Source of the DNA: Agarilytica sp033852175
GTDB taxonomy: Bacteria; Pseudomonadota; Gammaproteobacteria; Pseudomonadales; Cellvibrionaceae
Direction of reading: 5' to 3'
DNA: 64,000 bases
Assembly (NCBI GenBank): GCA_033852175.1
Contig: JAWSUY010000006.1
Span: 151,834 to 215,833 of the forward strand
The notes below the pieces were generated by a model. The model saw only the letters and a list, made by a program, of their open reading frames with translations, made no database searches and was not told where the DNA came from. This document shows, piece by piece, positions 40,848 through 49,324 of this stretch (the stretch's first letter is position 1; each line of letters starts with the position of its first letter). The position numbers and the translations under genes were made by a program.

Positions 40848-41615
40848 TTATGGATTTTCTGCCCACGTATTATCGCTGTATTTTTTACCGTTAAAAGGCA
40901 AGATCCACATTTGATAAAGAGACGTGATAATCATAAACCCGGAGGCCATGGAATATCCGACGCCGCCGATGATCGTAAGAATGGCAAGGTTGGGATACCA
41001 CTTAACTAGCCACCATGATAAGACATCTAAAATAAGAAAAATAAAGGGTATGGAAATGATCAGTGCTTTTATCCATTGCTTAATGCCCACGACCAAGCTA
41101 AAAATTAAACCGACAAAGAAGAAAATAAATGCAATGCCAAATAGATGAATGTGAGAAACGCGGGTCAATGAGTCTACCGATGTGCCTTTATCGACTTCGG
41201 AAATTTTCTTGACGACTTCTAGTTTATTGAAGTCGGGTAGGCCGGGTATATTCCCGTGGCATTGGGTGCAGTTGTTTTTGAAAAGGTCTTTTACTCTCGG
41301 TTCCCATTCTTCTTTGGGAGAGCCTTTCTGAACCCATTGAATGATCTCTGCGCGTACTTCTGTTGAAGCTTTATCCTTCATTGAGCCATTTAATTTGGCT
41401 TCTAAACGGCTGCCACCTCGATTGCCGTAATAGCTGTATACGATATCGTCGATGGAAACCCCGAACTTTCCGTCTGCCATGCCGTGAGTTAAAAGTATTT
41501 GTCCCCCGGCCATTAGCAAGCCAATACCGGTTACTAATAAATAACCTGTAAATAACGTGCGTAAGGGTAAAGATAAACTCGGTAAATTTAACCAACCATC
41601 CGAATTTTTATTCAT
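40848..41615 (-). CDS. membrane-anchored c-type cytochrome-like protein
   Basis: This 255-residue protein starts MNKNSDGWLNLPSLSLPLRT (ATG 41615). It has a hydrophobic segment near 20-42, a periplasmic region with a single haem c motif CTQCHG near residue 119, and then four hydrophobic segments (about 155-245) beginning RVSHIHLFGIAFIFFFVGLI. The His pair HIH at the first helix could ligate a haem. The fold resembles membrane proteins of marine gammaproteobacteria that are often misnamed in databases as elongation factor. It probably works in electron transfer, but its partner is unknown and no oxidase or reductase gene is adjacent. Confidence 0.7.
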   Translation of the reverse strand: MNKNSDGWLNLPSLSLPLRTLFTGYLLVTGIGLLMAGGQILLTHGMADGKFGVSIDDIVYSYYGNRGGSRLEAKLNGSMKDKASTEVRAEIIQWVQKGSPKEEWEPRVKDLFKNNCTQCHGNIPGLPDFNKLEVVKKISEVDKGTSVDSLTRVSHIHLFGIAFIFFFVGLIFSLVVGIKQWIKALIISIPFIFLILDVLSWWLVKWYPNLAILTIIGGVGYSMASGFMIITSLYQMWILPFNGKKYSDNTWAENP

Positions 41616-43085
41616 AATCGCCAACCCTTTTCCGTTACTGTATCAATATCCGCTCGCTTAACATTTTAGTAAGACGACAGGTAAAGATTTTCAGTTTTCA
41701 AAAATCCTTTAAACGGCTGTAGTAAACAAAACTGTTAGGTCAAACTATGAGCGAAGCTGTATCGCGGGTGTAGACGTTGATTGCGCTTCCTTTTTCGGGA
41801 AAGCAGTTTGTTATCTACATAGCCAAACATACCATTTTGATCGTCTGTTGAAAATCAATATTTGTTGGTCATGGCTAAAAATAGTTGTAAATAGAGTGGG
41901 TGAATCGTGGGGGAAGGTGTTGAAGGGGACTTCGATGGAAGGCCGAAATCAGAGCGAGACAGGGGAGATAAATAGGCCGATTTTAACGGATCATGATCTG
42001 TTTTCAGCCATTCAAGCCGATGAATGTGAAATCGACTAAGTCTGTGGTCGAGGTGTTTTTTTAGGAGGGTTTGATCGCTACAAAATAAGTCAAAGATGCT
42101 TGCTTGACGTCTCTTTCTGCTGAGACGATCGCGGCGAGTTTTTCCTCCATACCCAAAGGCCGTATCGTCATGAATTCTTTCGTGGGGGCATTGTGTATTC
42201 TGCAACTTTAAAGGCGATCGTTAGTGCGGTTTTTTGGAGGTGTAGCGTAGTTAAATATTTTATTTGTTACTTAGTAGTATCGGATTGTTGCGTCGTTCGG
42301 GAAGAATTTGTGCCCTAATTTAAATAATTATCAATTTAAATTTTTTTATAAGGGGAGAAAAATTTCGGTAAGCCTTTTCGCTTTAGATTGGAGGGTGTTT
42401 GACGATATGAGTGAACGGTATTATATGGCGTTGAACTGGCATAAGCGGCGATGAATGGTAATGTGCGCATGATCAGGTTTTTCGCGTGTTGATGCTAGGG
42501 TAAAGATGAGTCAGTTATGAATGCGTTTGTGTTATTTTAGTGCGGTTACATTTGTATAATTGGGTTCGGTTCTGGTGTAAGGTGAATCTAGAAAACTTGG
42601 TCTGACGCTGTTCTGCCTTGGATAATAAAGCGATTATTATGATTTTTTGCGTTGCTATTTGAGAGGAAGTCGAACTAATGAGAAAGGTGGAGTATGAGGT
42701 GGCAAGTTAGGTCGGCTAGGTAAATAGGTTAGGCAGAAGCTTAAGCCGAGAATTATGTTGAGAGTGGTAAAGAGCAGGGCGAATAGTTGTGAGTCCAGAG
42801 CGCTTCAAGATGAAACGCTACGACCTTGATCGTCGGATGCTACTCATAATTTCTTACTGCGATAGTGCTCAGCAAGCCGTTAGATTCGACAAGCGTACTT
42901 GTAGAATGGAAAACGTTCTCTTTCCGAATGTTAACCGAATCCTAGAGCGCTGATTAATTACGCTTCTTTAAATTCTATTGAGAGGATTTAAACCATTGTT
43001 TTAATCGGACATTCTAATCCGCTACGAACAAACGCAAGAAATGACTACCCATTAACAGTTAAAGGAAAAGTTGTAGAGATTTTTT
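41616..43085. other. long non-coding stretch
   Basis: These 1470 bases between two divergent genes contain short open frames on both strands (for example near 41848-42039 and 41855-42205), but none has a convincing ribosome binding site or recognisable protein. An AT-rich segment near 42310-42360 could hold a promoter. I recognise no RNA gene, repeat or mobile element here. Confidence 0.5.
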
Positions 43086-44156
43086 ATGATAAAAAAAATG
43101 ATAAAAATAGTAAGTAAAGTTTTGGTGGTGATCGTAGTCGTTTGTTCTGCCGGCGTTTATTACGCATTTTCACAGCTTGATTACGAAGACATGTTAGAAG
43201 AATACACCCTAGCGCCAATATTGGAGCCCGAGCACGGTGAACTAACCTTTCAATGGTTGGGAAATTCAACGGTGCTCATTAGCGATGGCAAGCATTCAAT
43301 CATGACCGATGGGTGGTTCACTCGGCTTCCCATGAGTGAGGTGATAGCCGACTTGGTCACCGATATGGATGCGGTTAAACATTCATTAGCCAGGGCTGAG
43401 GTTGATCAGCTGTCGGCTATCATCCCTATTCATTCACATTATGACCACGTGATGGATACACCCGCTGTAGCCGAATTGACGGGGGCGGTATTGTTTGGTT
43501 CTGAGTCTTCGGCAAATGTGGGCAGGGGTTGGGGTTTACCGGAAGAGCAGATCGTTGTTGTTGGTGATAAGGGGGCTCAGCAGTTTGGCGATTTTAAAGT
43601 GACCTTATTAAGGTCCAAGCATTTTGTGTATGTCCCCACTGCCATTGCAGCGCATATGCATGAGCGTAATGCTGAGATGTATACTCACGTGGGACCGGGC
43701 TCGGTGATAGAGGAGCCTATTGTTCAGCCGTTGGGTTTGTTGGACTACTCTGAAGGCGGCGCATACGCGATATTGATAGAGCACCCGCAAGCGACGATCC
43801 TGATCAACGGTTCCGCAGGTTATGTCAAAGATTTATTGCGTGATATTAAAGCGGATATCCTGTTTTTAGGCGTTGCTGGTATCGCGGTTCAAACGAAGGA
43901 GTATCAGAAGGAGTATTGGCGAGAAGTGGTCGAGATGACCCAGCCTTCCGTAATCATTCCGGTTCATTGGGACAGTTTCAATCATCCCTTGGGCGACGTG
44001 CCCGAAGCTCCGAATCGGTTAATGGATAGTATTTTTGCCAATCTTGATATGAAGGCAAGTGTTATGTGGTTAATGGACAAGGACGAATCCTTGTTCAAAC
44101 CACTGTTGCCCATGTGGCAGAAAGTGCCCTTGCGTCAGTTGCTTCGTACGGATTAA
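43086..44156 (+). CDS. MBL-fold metal-dependent hydrolase, membrane-anchored
   Basis: This 356-residue protein has an N-terminal hydrophobic anchor (VLVVIVVVCSAGVYYAF, about 12-28), then the beta-lactamase fold start LTFQWLGNSTVLISDG and the metal motif HSHYDH at residues 116-121. Later metal-binding His candidates are in LRSKHFVYVP and VIIPVHWDSFNHP; a GSAGYV block near 240 matches the UlaG/NAPE-PLD-like branch. Substrates in this branch include phosphodiesters and lactones; the sequence does not decide. The upstream AGTTAAAGGAAAAG may be the ribosome binding site. It is monocistronic and close to no related gene. Confidence 0.85.
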   Translation: MIKKMIKIVSKVLVVIVVVCSAGVYYAFSQLDYEDMLEEYTLAPILEPEHGELTFQWLGNSTVLISDGKHSIMTDGWFTRLPMSEVIADLVTDMDAVKHSLARAEVDQLSAIIPIHSHYDHVMDTPAVAELTGAVLFGSESSANVGRGWGLPEEQIVVVGDKGAQQFGDFKVTLLRSKHFVYVPTAIAAHMHERNAEMYTHVGPGSVIEEPIVQPLGLLDYSEGGAYAILIEHPQATILINGSAGYVKDLLRDIKADILFLGVAGIAVQTKEYQKEYWREVVEMTQPSVIIPVHWDSFNHPLGDVPEAPNRLMDSIFANLDMKASVMWLMDKDESLFKPLLPMWQKVPLRQLLRTD

Positions 44157-44362
44157 TGAGGTGTTAATGTGCGTGTTTAGCATGTGTTTAATCATGGGAC
44201 GCAATTAGCCCAGAATAGATTTACAATAAATCGGTGCCCTGGTTTTGCTTGGGGAAGTGAGGTTCGCTTCCTTCTGCTTGCCGCATTACTGAATTTCACT
44301 ATAACGTTTGACGCAATTACACCGAGTTTATTTACAGGCACGAGATTTGTGAAACATCCTGT

Positions 44363-44890
44363 TTAATTCTCTACTGTTCGGGGGAGGATGAACAACTGTT
44401 CCTCAATCGAATCTAAGTATGCCGAAATAGTCTGTTCCATATTCGGGTTAAGTTCGACTGATTGTGAAAAATATATTTTAGATTTATACAGTATCTTCTT
44501 CCTGCAATAAGCCAATCCCAAATAAAATGTAACATTAGCATCGTTAGGGTACTTGCTTATAAAACGTAGGCAATACTCAAGTAAGCCATCTTCGTCCCCG
44601 ATATCATCGAGCCTTTCTGCTTTGCGAAGGCTGAATTGATCAGCTACGTCGTTGCTCTTATTTTCGTAGTGCTTAATGATCCGGCACATGAAAACAACAC
44701 ATGCTAGAGCTGGCGCGATAAGTGTAATTTTCAACTTAAATAAATTATCATTTGTGTAATCTATTGATTTTGCTAATTTTAGTACTGCACCGGAGTCTAC
44801 GTTCAATTTCTTTCTCTTGCGCATGAATTTATATGGAGGATTATGCTTGAGCGCGTCAATGTGAAAAATGGCGCTCTCTTCACGCCTCAC
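44363..44890 (-). CDS. TPR-like protein with one membrane helix
   Basis: This 175-residue frame begins with GTG at 44890 preceded by TAAGG; an ATG at 44824 (MRKRKKLN) would remove 22 residues. A hydrophobic helix (KITLIAPALACVVFMC, about 54-69) follows a basic stretch. The C-terminal half has a tetratricopeptide pattern: GLLEYCLRFISKYPNDANVT, FYLGLAYCRKKILYKSKIYF, SQSVELNPN. It is probably a membrane-anchored protein with a cytoplasmic or periplasmic TPR pair. The role is unknown. The gaps at 44157-44362 and 44891-45407 show nothing I can call. Confidence 0.6.
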   Translation of the reverse strand: MRREESAIFHIDALKHNPPYKFMRKRKKLNVDSGAVLKLAKSIDYTNDNLFKLKITLIAPALACVVFMCRIIKHYENKSNDVADQFSLRKAERLDDIGDEDGLLEYCLRFISKYPNDANVTFYLGLAYCRKKILYKSKIYFSQSVELNPNMEQTISAYLDSIEEQLFILPRTVEN

Positions 44891-45407
44891 ACTAACCGAC
44901 CTTACGTTAGTTACGAAATGCGCCTTACTATTCCTCCTGTCATCGAAAAACTATGTACCGGTTAAAATGGTGCCGATCTTGTGGCTATGTAGGTGTTTGG
45001 CGAGCGTTCGGGTCGCCTGAGTAGATGGGCGTGTTAGATGTAGGTGTTCAGGAATAATGCCGGTAATGAGGTGTTAATACGGATAGATAAATGGCTGGTT
45101 CGCTATAGGCGGAAGGTTGAGACTTTAAGGTAATGGCTAGGGCGGCGCCGATTAAAATATAGCCTTTGACGCTGTCATTTTTCAGACATTATTATGCTGG
45201 GGAAATACCGGAAAAGCGCCAGAAAACGGCGATAACTCAACTACAAAACCCACTAGGGCTGAAGTATCAGAATCAAGGGGCGGAGCAAGCTACTATCTAG
45301 GCTCGCAGGCCGTAGAAAATATCGATTGCTTTAGCCCCTGGATTTTTTGTCGTACACACGACTTTGCTAGCTAACGCCAAAGTGAATTGGGACGTCTTGT
45401 TAGCTTT

Positions 45408-45674
45408 TTACAGTTCGAGGTTTCTGGTTAAAACCTCTCCTGATGTAATGATGCGAGTGGTTCGATAAAGCTCAGGATGCTTTTCTTCTTCTGAGTATCC
45501 TACCGGTTCGCCAGCGCCTGTGTTTACGAACCAGGAATTTTCTGGGCCACGGCTAGTGAGTAGCTTTTTAAATTCGGCTGGTTTAATGCCTAGTGCTTGT
45601 GCTGCTGCATTGTATGTACAGCGCGTTTTTACTTTGTTCAGGTAATCTCTTACGATGGTTATTTTTTCCAACAT
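45408..45674 (-). CDS. hypothetical protein with a helix-turn-helix-like start
   Basis: This 88-residue protein starts MLEKITIVRDYLNKVKTRCT. The segment YNAAAQALGIKPAEFKKLLT resembles a small helix-turn-helix (AAAxxLGI...LL), often seen in DNA-binding or adaptor proteins. The C-terminal half (ENSWFVNTGAGEPVGYSEEE, HPELYRTTRIITSG) is not familiar. There is no signal peptide or membrane segment. I do not assign a function. It stands alone with 448 bases of non-coding DNA upstream, which contains only a 14-base direct duplication. Confidence 0.55.
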   Translation of the reverse strand: MLEKITIVRDYLNKVKTRCTYNAAAQALGIKPAEFKKLLTSRGPENSWFVNTGAGEPVGYSEEEKHPELYRTTRIITSGEVLTRNLEL

Positions 45675-45792
45675 TTAAAAGTAATCTCTAGAAAGTTAAA
45701 GCCTGTAGTAACCGAGCAAAAGTACGTTGCGAAGCAGCGTATTGATGGGGCCGATTTACTGTTTATTTGTCGCGGCAGCGGTAAGAATAGCT

Positions 45793-45820
45793 ATAGCAAC
45801 GTAGGAATAGCAACGTAGGT
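45793..45820. repeat. 14-base tandem duplication
   Basis: ATAGCAACGTAGGA and ATAGCAACGTAGGT are adjacent and differ only at the last base. They lie in the gap 45675-46122, which has no gene that I can support. Confidence 0.5.
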
Positions 45821-46122
45821 ATAGTGCTGTGCGAAACCATTGCATGGTCAATCCGCGACTAGAATACCATAATGATCGCCAACGATAAATTGCCTTAAGC
45901 ACGATCAACGTTAAGAAAGGAGTGTTTGTATAGCAAAAACTCGCCCTCAAGACACGTGGACCGGGATGTAGAGCTTGAAAATATTGATTCCCTGGTGCTG
46001 AGGTTCTGCGTTAAAAACTGACCCGTCAAGCTCAAAACGTGTTGATTATAGCGAAAAAAGCCCTATCGGATACTTGATCACGCCGAAAGTCTCTATCGCT
46101 CATTCTCAGTAATACTTCAAAA

Positions 46123-47448
46123 TCAAAGCCCCAACCCCATCAATACAATCGCCAAAACCACGCCTAAAACGGGAATGAAAACGGTTAGCGCGGCCATTGG
46201 CCAGTAGGCTGACTTATGGGTTTCATGGCAAATAATGCGAATGGTTGTGACGATGTAGCCGTTATGGGGGAGTGTATCTAGGGCGCCAGAGGAAATGGCA
46301 GTTATTCGGTGTAAGTGTTCTGGGTCAACACCGATATCCAAGTAGTGAGGCGCCAATTCAGGTAGGGCAATAGTTTGTCCACCTGAGGCGGAGCCGGTGA
46401 GTCCAGCGACAACAGTAATGGCCACGGCGGCGCCTATTAATGCATTGCCTTCGATGCCGATCATTGTCGAAACGATAACGCTAAAAGCGGGCGATAATTT
46501 GGCGACAAAGCCAAAGCCCACAACGGCTGAAGTGTTGCCGATGGCGAGCAATGCGCCGGTAGTGCCGTCGTTTATCATGCCGCTGACGTCTTTCATATAT
46601 TTGTGGGTTGTGGCAGCAAGAGTTAGGCAGCCACCCAGGAGGGCAACGATCAATGCGTTTTGTCGGAGTGTTTCATGGAGGAGGAATGACGACCCGAGGA
46701 CGACAACTAAAGGCAATATCCCGGAAATAGGGTGGGGGAGGTCGGCTATATCTTTAACCGTTAAGTCGTGCTGAGCGGACGCGTGTTTTTCGTCTAGCTC
46801 AAAAACCTCGCCGCGGGCGCAGGCTTTTTTGATCATATATTGCAGCCATAAAAAACCGGTGACGGCCATAACAACTGAAACAATGGCGCTTACTTCCCAG
46901 GCGGCGAGCGGGGTGGTGCCTAGGAACTTGATCGGAATCCAGTTTTGTATTTCCGGTGACCCGGCGGAGGTCATGGTGAAGGTGACGGACCCGAAGGCCA
47001 GCGCAGCGGGGATAAACCGATGGGGTAGGTTGGTGTCGCGAAATAAGCTTAATGCCATGGGGTAAACGGAAAATGCGACGATAAATACACTGACTCCGCC
47101 GTAGGTCAAAATGGCGCAGGTGGCAACTACCGCAAAGGCAGCATGGTTTCTTCCCACTTTTGAGATGATCCAGGCGGCTAAGGCGTCGGCTGTGCCTGTA
47201 TGCTCCATCATTTTGCCAAACAAGCTGCCGAGCAAGAACATAAAGAACCACGCCCCAGTAAAGCTCGCAAACCCTGCCATATAACCTTGAACAAAATTGT
47301 TGGTGCCGTCTGTTGAAAATACGGTTACATCACCGGTTATGGCAACTAATAAGGCACACAGTGGGGCGGCGAGGAATAGGTTCATTCCTCGCAACGTCAG
47401 GTACATGAGCAAAAACAACCCGCCGACAAGCCCGATCATGCTGATCAT
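46123..47448 (-). CDS. GntP-family permease
   Basis: This 441-residue inner-membrane transporter has about 12 hydrophobic segments. The blocks LFGKMMEHTGTADALAAWI, VGRNHAAFAVV, LTYGGVSVFIVAFSVYPMAL and SAGSPEIQNWIP near residue 165, and GLTGSASGGQTIALPELA near 350, match GntP-type proton symporters. The family takes up gluconate and related organic acids; some members carry lactate, hydroxybutyrate or other acids. Without a catabolic gene nearby the substrate cannot be named. It is a single-gene unit. The short gap 47449-47517 shows nothing. Confidence 0.88.
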   Translation of the reverse strand: MISMIGLVGGLFLLMYLTLRGMNLFLAAPLCALLVAITGDVTVFSTDGTNNFVQGYMAGFASFTGAWFFMFLLGSLFGKMMEHTGTADALAAWIISKVGRNHAAFAVVATCAILTYGGVSVFIVAFSVYPMALSLFRDTNLPHRFIPAALAFGSVTFTMTSAGSPEIQNWIPIKFLGTTPLAAWEVSAIVSVVMAVTGFLWLQYMIKKACARGEVFELDEKHASAQHDLTVKDIADLPHPISGILPLVVVLGSSFLLHETLRQNALIVALLGGCLTLAATTHKYMKDVSGMINDGTTGALLAIGNTSAVVGFGFVAKLSPAFSVIVSTMIGIEGNALIGAAVAITVVAGLTGSASGGQTIALPELAPHYLDIGVDPEHLHRITAISSGALDTLPHNGYIVTTIRIICHETHKSAYWPMAALTVFIPVLGVVLAIVLMGLGL

Positions 47449-47517
47449 GGCGGAGTTCTAGGTCGCTTGTTTAACGCGAGTGTGGCGTTTAGCTGTCTCA
47501 CATGCGCTTCACTTTTA

Positions 47518-47829
47518 TTATGTCGGCAGCTTATGTTGACATTTCATCGGATCAAAACCCTCGTAGTAGTGTTGGTTGTCTCGACTGAACGTTGAGGCGT
47601 AATCGAGTCTATGTTGTTGGTTTGGGGGTAGTGCGGTCAGTTCGTGTCGATCAGTGCTGTGCTGAATGACGTTTTTCTTGGCGTGCAATGCCCGTGCTTC
47701 GCTAGCTGATTTACTGTCAGTTGTGCCAATTGCAACAGTACTGTGGCTTGAAACTATGCCCTGAATCCTTGGGCTGGTTGGGCGATATCCCGTCGTGTTA
47801 TTTTCCTTCGTCTTTACATCGATTTGCAT
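47518..47829 (-). CDS. hypothetical soluble protein
   Basis: A frame of 103 residues starts MQIDVKTKENNTTGYRPTSP (ATG 47829) and continues RIQGIVSSHSTVAIGTTDSK, with NQQHRLDYASTFSRDNQHYY near the end. The frame stays open further upstream to 48162, but that part translates the CGGGAAA tandem array and a palindrome and is Pro/Arg-rich, so I place the start at the later ATG, with AGTGAAGG just upstream (tight spacing). There is no membrane segment. I recognise no family. It may be a small conserved protein of unknown function or a chance frame. Confidence 0.4.
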   Translation of the reverse strand: MQIDVKTKENNTTGYRPTSPRIQGIVSSHSTVAIGTTDSKSASEARALHAKKNVIQHSTDRHELTALPPNQQHRLDYASTFSRDNQHYYEGFDPMKCQHKLPT

Positions 47830-48021
47830 GCCTTCACTTGCCTGGCGTTTGAATTTTCTTTTCTGTCGCTTTTTTGAAGCGATGGTTGATTTAATTATAG
47901 TAGCTGACTTGTTTATTCGCTGACGTGCTGTCAATAGCTGGGGGAGTTTATTTGCTCGAAAAGGGGCTTGTTTCTTGTATGTTGGTGGCGCTTTGGGGTG
48001 TTGAGGTCTAGCTGTTTTAGG

Positions 48022-48049
48022 CGGGAAACGGGAAACGGGAAACGGGAAA
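48022..48049. repeat. heptanucleotide tandem repeat (CGGGAAA)
   Basis: Four exact copies of CGGGAAA occupy 28 bases, followed by CGGGGTG. Two GGAA-type palindromes follow (48072-48097 and 48127-48154), the same order as at 19171-19267. Confidence 0.8.
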
Positions 48050-48071
48050 CGGGGTGTTGGGGGCGGAAAAT

Positions 48072-48097
48072 GCCGGAAGGCGCTCCGCTTTTCCGGC
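48072..48097. repeat. GCCGGAA...TTCCGGC palindrome
   Basis: GCCGGAA (48072-48078) and TTCCGGC (48091-48097) flank GGCGCTCCGCTT; CTACG follows. It is homologous in layout to 19240-19267 (GGTGGAA...TTCCACC then CCTACG), with compensating arm changes (CC to TG on one side, GG to CA on the other). Confidence 0.6.
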
Positions 48098-48126
48098 CTA
48101 CGAGGGTGTTTTTGTGTGGGGTTGAG

Positions 48127-48154
48127 GGTGGAAAAGCTGAAGGCGTCTTCCACC
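48127..48154. repeat. GGTGGAA...TTCCACC palindrome
   Basis: GGTGGAA (48127-48133) and TTCCACC (48148-48154) flank AAGCTGAAGGCGTC. It is the third member of the palindrome set with 19240-19267 and 48072-48097, in inverted order of its inner part. Confidence 0.55.
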
Positions 48155-48199
48155 GTGACCAAGGGCTTTGTCGGTCTATTCCGCTGCTAGTGTGCGGTT

Positions 48200-49306
48200 T
48201 TAATTTTCTGCTGGAAGGCTGGGGTTTGGTGCGATTAAGCCCGCGATTTTCTCTGCACTAATCCTTGCCAGTACATCGTAGCCTTCGGGGGTAAAGTGTT
48301 TGTGGCCTTTAACGTAGTAGAGTTTCACGCCTTCAGTCAGTAATTGTTCAAAGTCTGTAACCGGGGATAGCTTTAATACGTCCGCGGAGGTTATGCCTGT
48401 TAGCTGGTCAAATGAGCTTACTATCTTGCCGTCAAACCGCTCCCAGGGGATGTCTAGCAATAGCATTTTTGCATTATTTGTCTTCGCGACTTCTGCGACT
48501 TTGTTCACGAGGCTTGTATCCAAGTCCATTACTGGCGGTGGATTGGGAAGACTGGAGTCGATGGCACTGTCATCGTTTTCTTCTATTGCCTGGTCTAATG
48601 TTGCGGCAGATTTTATCTGTAACAATATCCGTTTGACGAATAACGCGAGGTTGTAGCGTACGGCGGTGTAGAGGTGAGAGTTTTGGATAAGCCAGCGGTA
48701 AACCCCGTATTCCATTAGTTTATCTCGGGTTTCAATCGCGGGAAGAAAGGCCGCGGATTTTCGAACCAGCTGGTTATTTTCGAAGGCAAATAAGTCCGAT
48801 CGAAGGTTATCCGATGGGTCGGTTTGATGCCATTCCAGCACGACGAAGTCGGGGTCGTATTTCAGCCCGATTTCTTGTAACTGGATCAAGGATTCTGTTG
48901 TGCCAAACCCGCTGACGGCCAGATTAATGATTTCGCAGTTATGACCAAGTGCCGCTAAACGCGTTTCGAGTCGGCTGCCATAGGAGTTTTCGAGTGTGAC
49001 TTCGTAGCTCATAAAGAATGAGTCGCCGAGGATCACAATGCGACATACGCCTTCGGGTTTTTCGAATGGGAACTCTCGATCGCTGCGAATACCTGCACTA
49101 TTAATCCGCATTTCGACTTCGATTTCGGATGTGTAATGCCAGTACACGGCGTTGGCCACGTTCTGCCGAATACCGATGTCGGATCCGGTAACGTAACGAG
49201 GAAGTATGGCCTGAGGGCTGAACATTCTTAAAAATAATTCAGCGAACACAAGTGAATATAAACCCAATAGGGCGAACTTAACGATGCAAGATGTACGTAA
49301 TTTCAC
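48200..49306 (-). CDS. SGNH-hydrolase-like membrane-anchored protein of the polysaccharide locus
   Basis: This 368-residue protein has an N-terminal membrane anchor (FALLGLYSLVFAELFLRMF, about 10-28) and a periplasmic SGNH-type domain. Block I is VILGDSFFMSYEV near residue 91, with an NLAVSGFGTTESL oxyanion block near 126. The C-terminal block HFTPEGYDVLARISAEKIAG supplies a His. The usual catalytic Asp two or three residues before that His is replaced by a KGHKHF context. It resembles AlgJ/AlgX-type or O-acetyl-modifying SGNH proteins that pair with an MBOAT, which lies 18 bases away (49325-50908). The start codon is GTG at 49306. Confidence 0.75.
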   Translation of the reverse strand: MKLRTSCIVKFALLGLYSLVFAELFLRMFSPQAILPRYVTGSDIGIRQNVANAVYWHYTSEIEVEMRINSAGIRSDREFPFEKPEGVCRIVILGDSFFMSYEVTLENSYGSRLETRLAALGHNCEIINLAVSGFGTTESLIQLQEIGLKYDPDFVVLEWHQTDPSDNLRSDLFAFENNQLVRKSAAFLPAIETRDKLMEYGVYRWLIQNSHLYTAVRYNLALFVKRILLQIKSAATLDQAIEENDDSAIDSSLPNPPPVMDLDTSLVNKVAEVAKTNNAKMLLLDIPWERFDGKIVSSFDQLTGITSADVLKLSPVTDFEQLLTEGVKLYYVKGHKHFTPEGYDVLARISAEKIAGLIAPNPSLPAEN

Positions 49307-49324
49307 GATGAATATTCTGCTTTT

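Noticed and set aside
41848..42205. Overlapping frames on both strands in the 41.6-43.1 kb gap.
   Set aside because: They mirror each other, have no ribosome binding sites and show no recognisable domains.
47830..48162. N-terminal extension of the hypothetical gene at 47518-47829.
   Set aside because: It would translate the CGGGAAA tandem array and a palindrome; the sequence is Pro/Arg-rich and looks non-coding.
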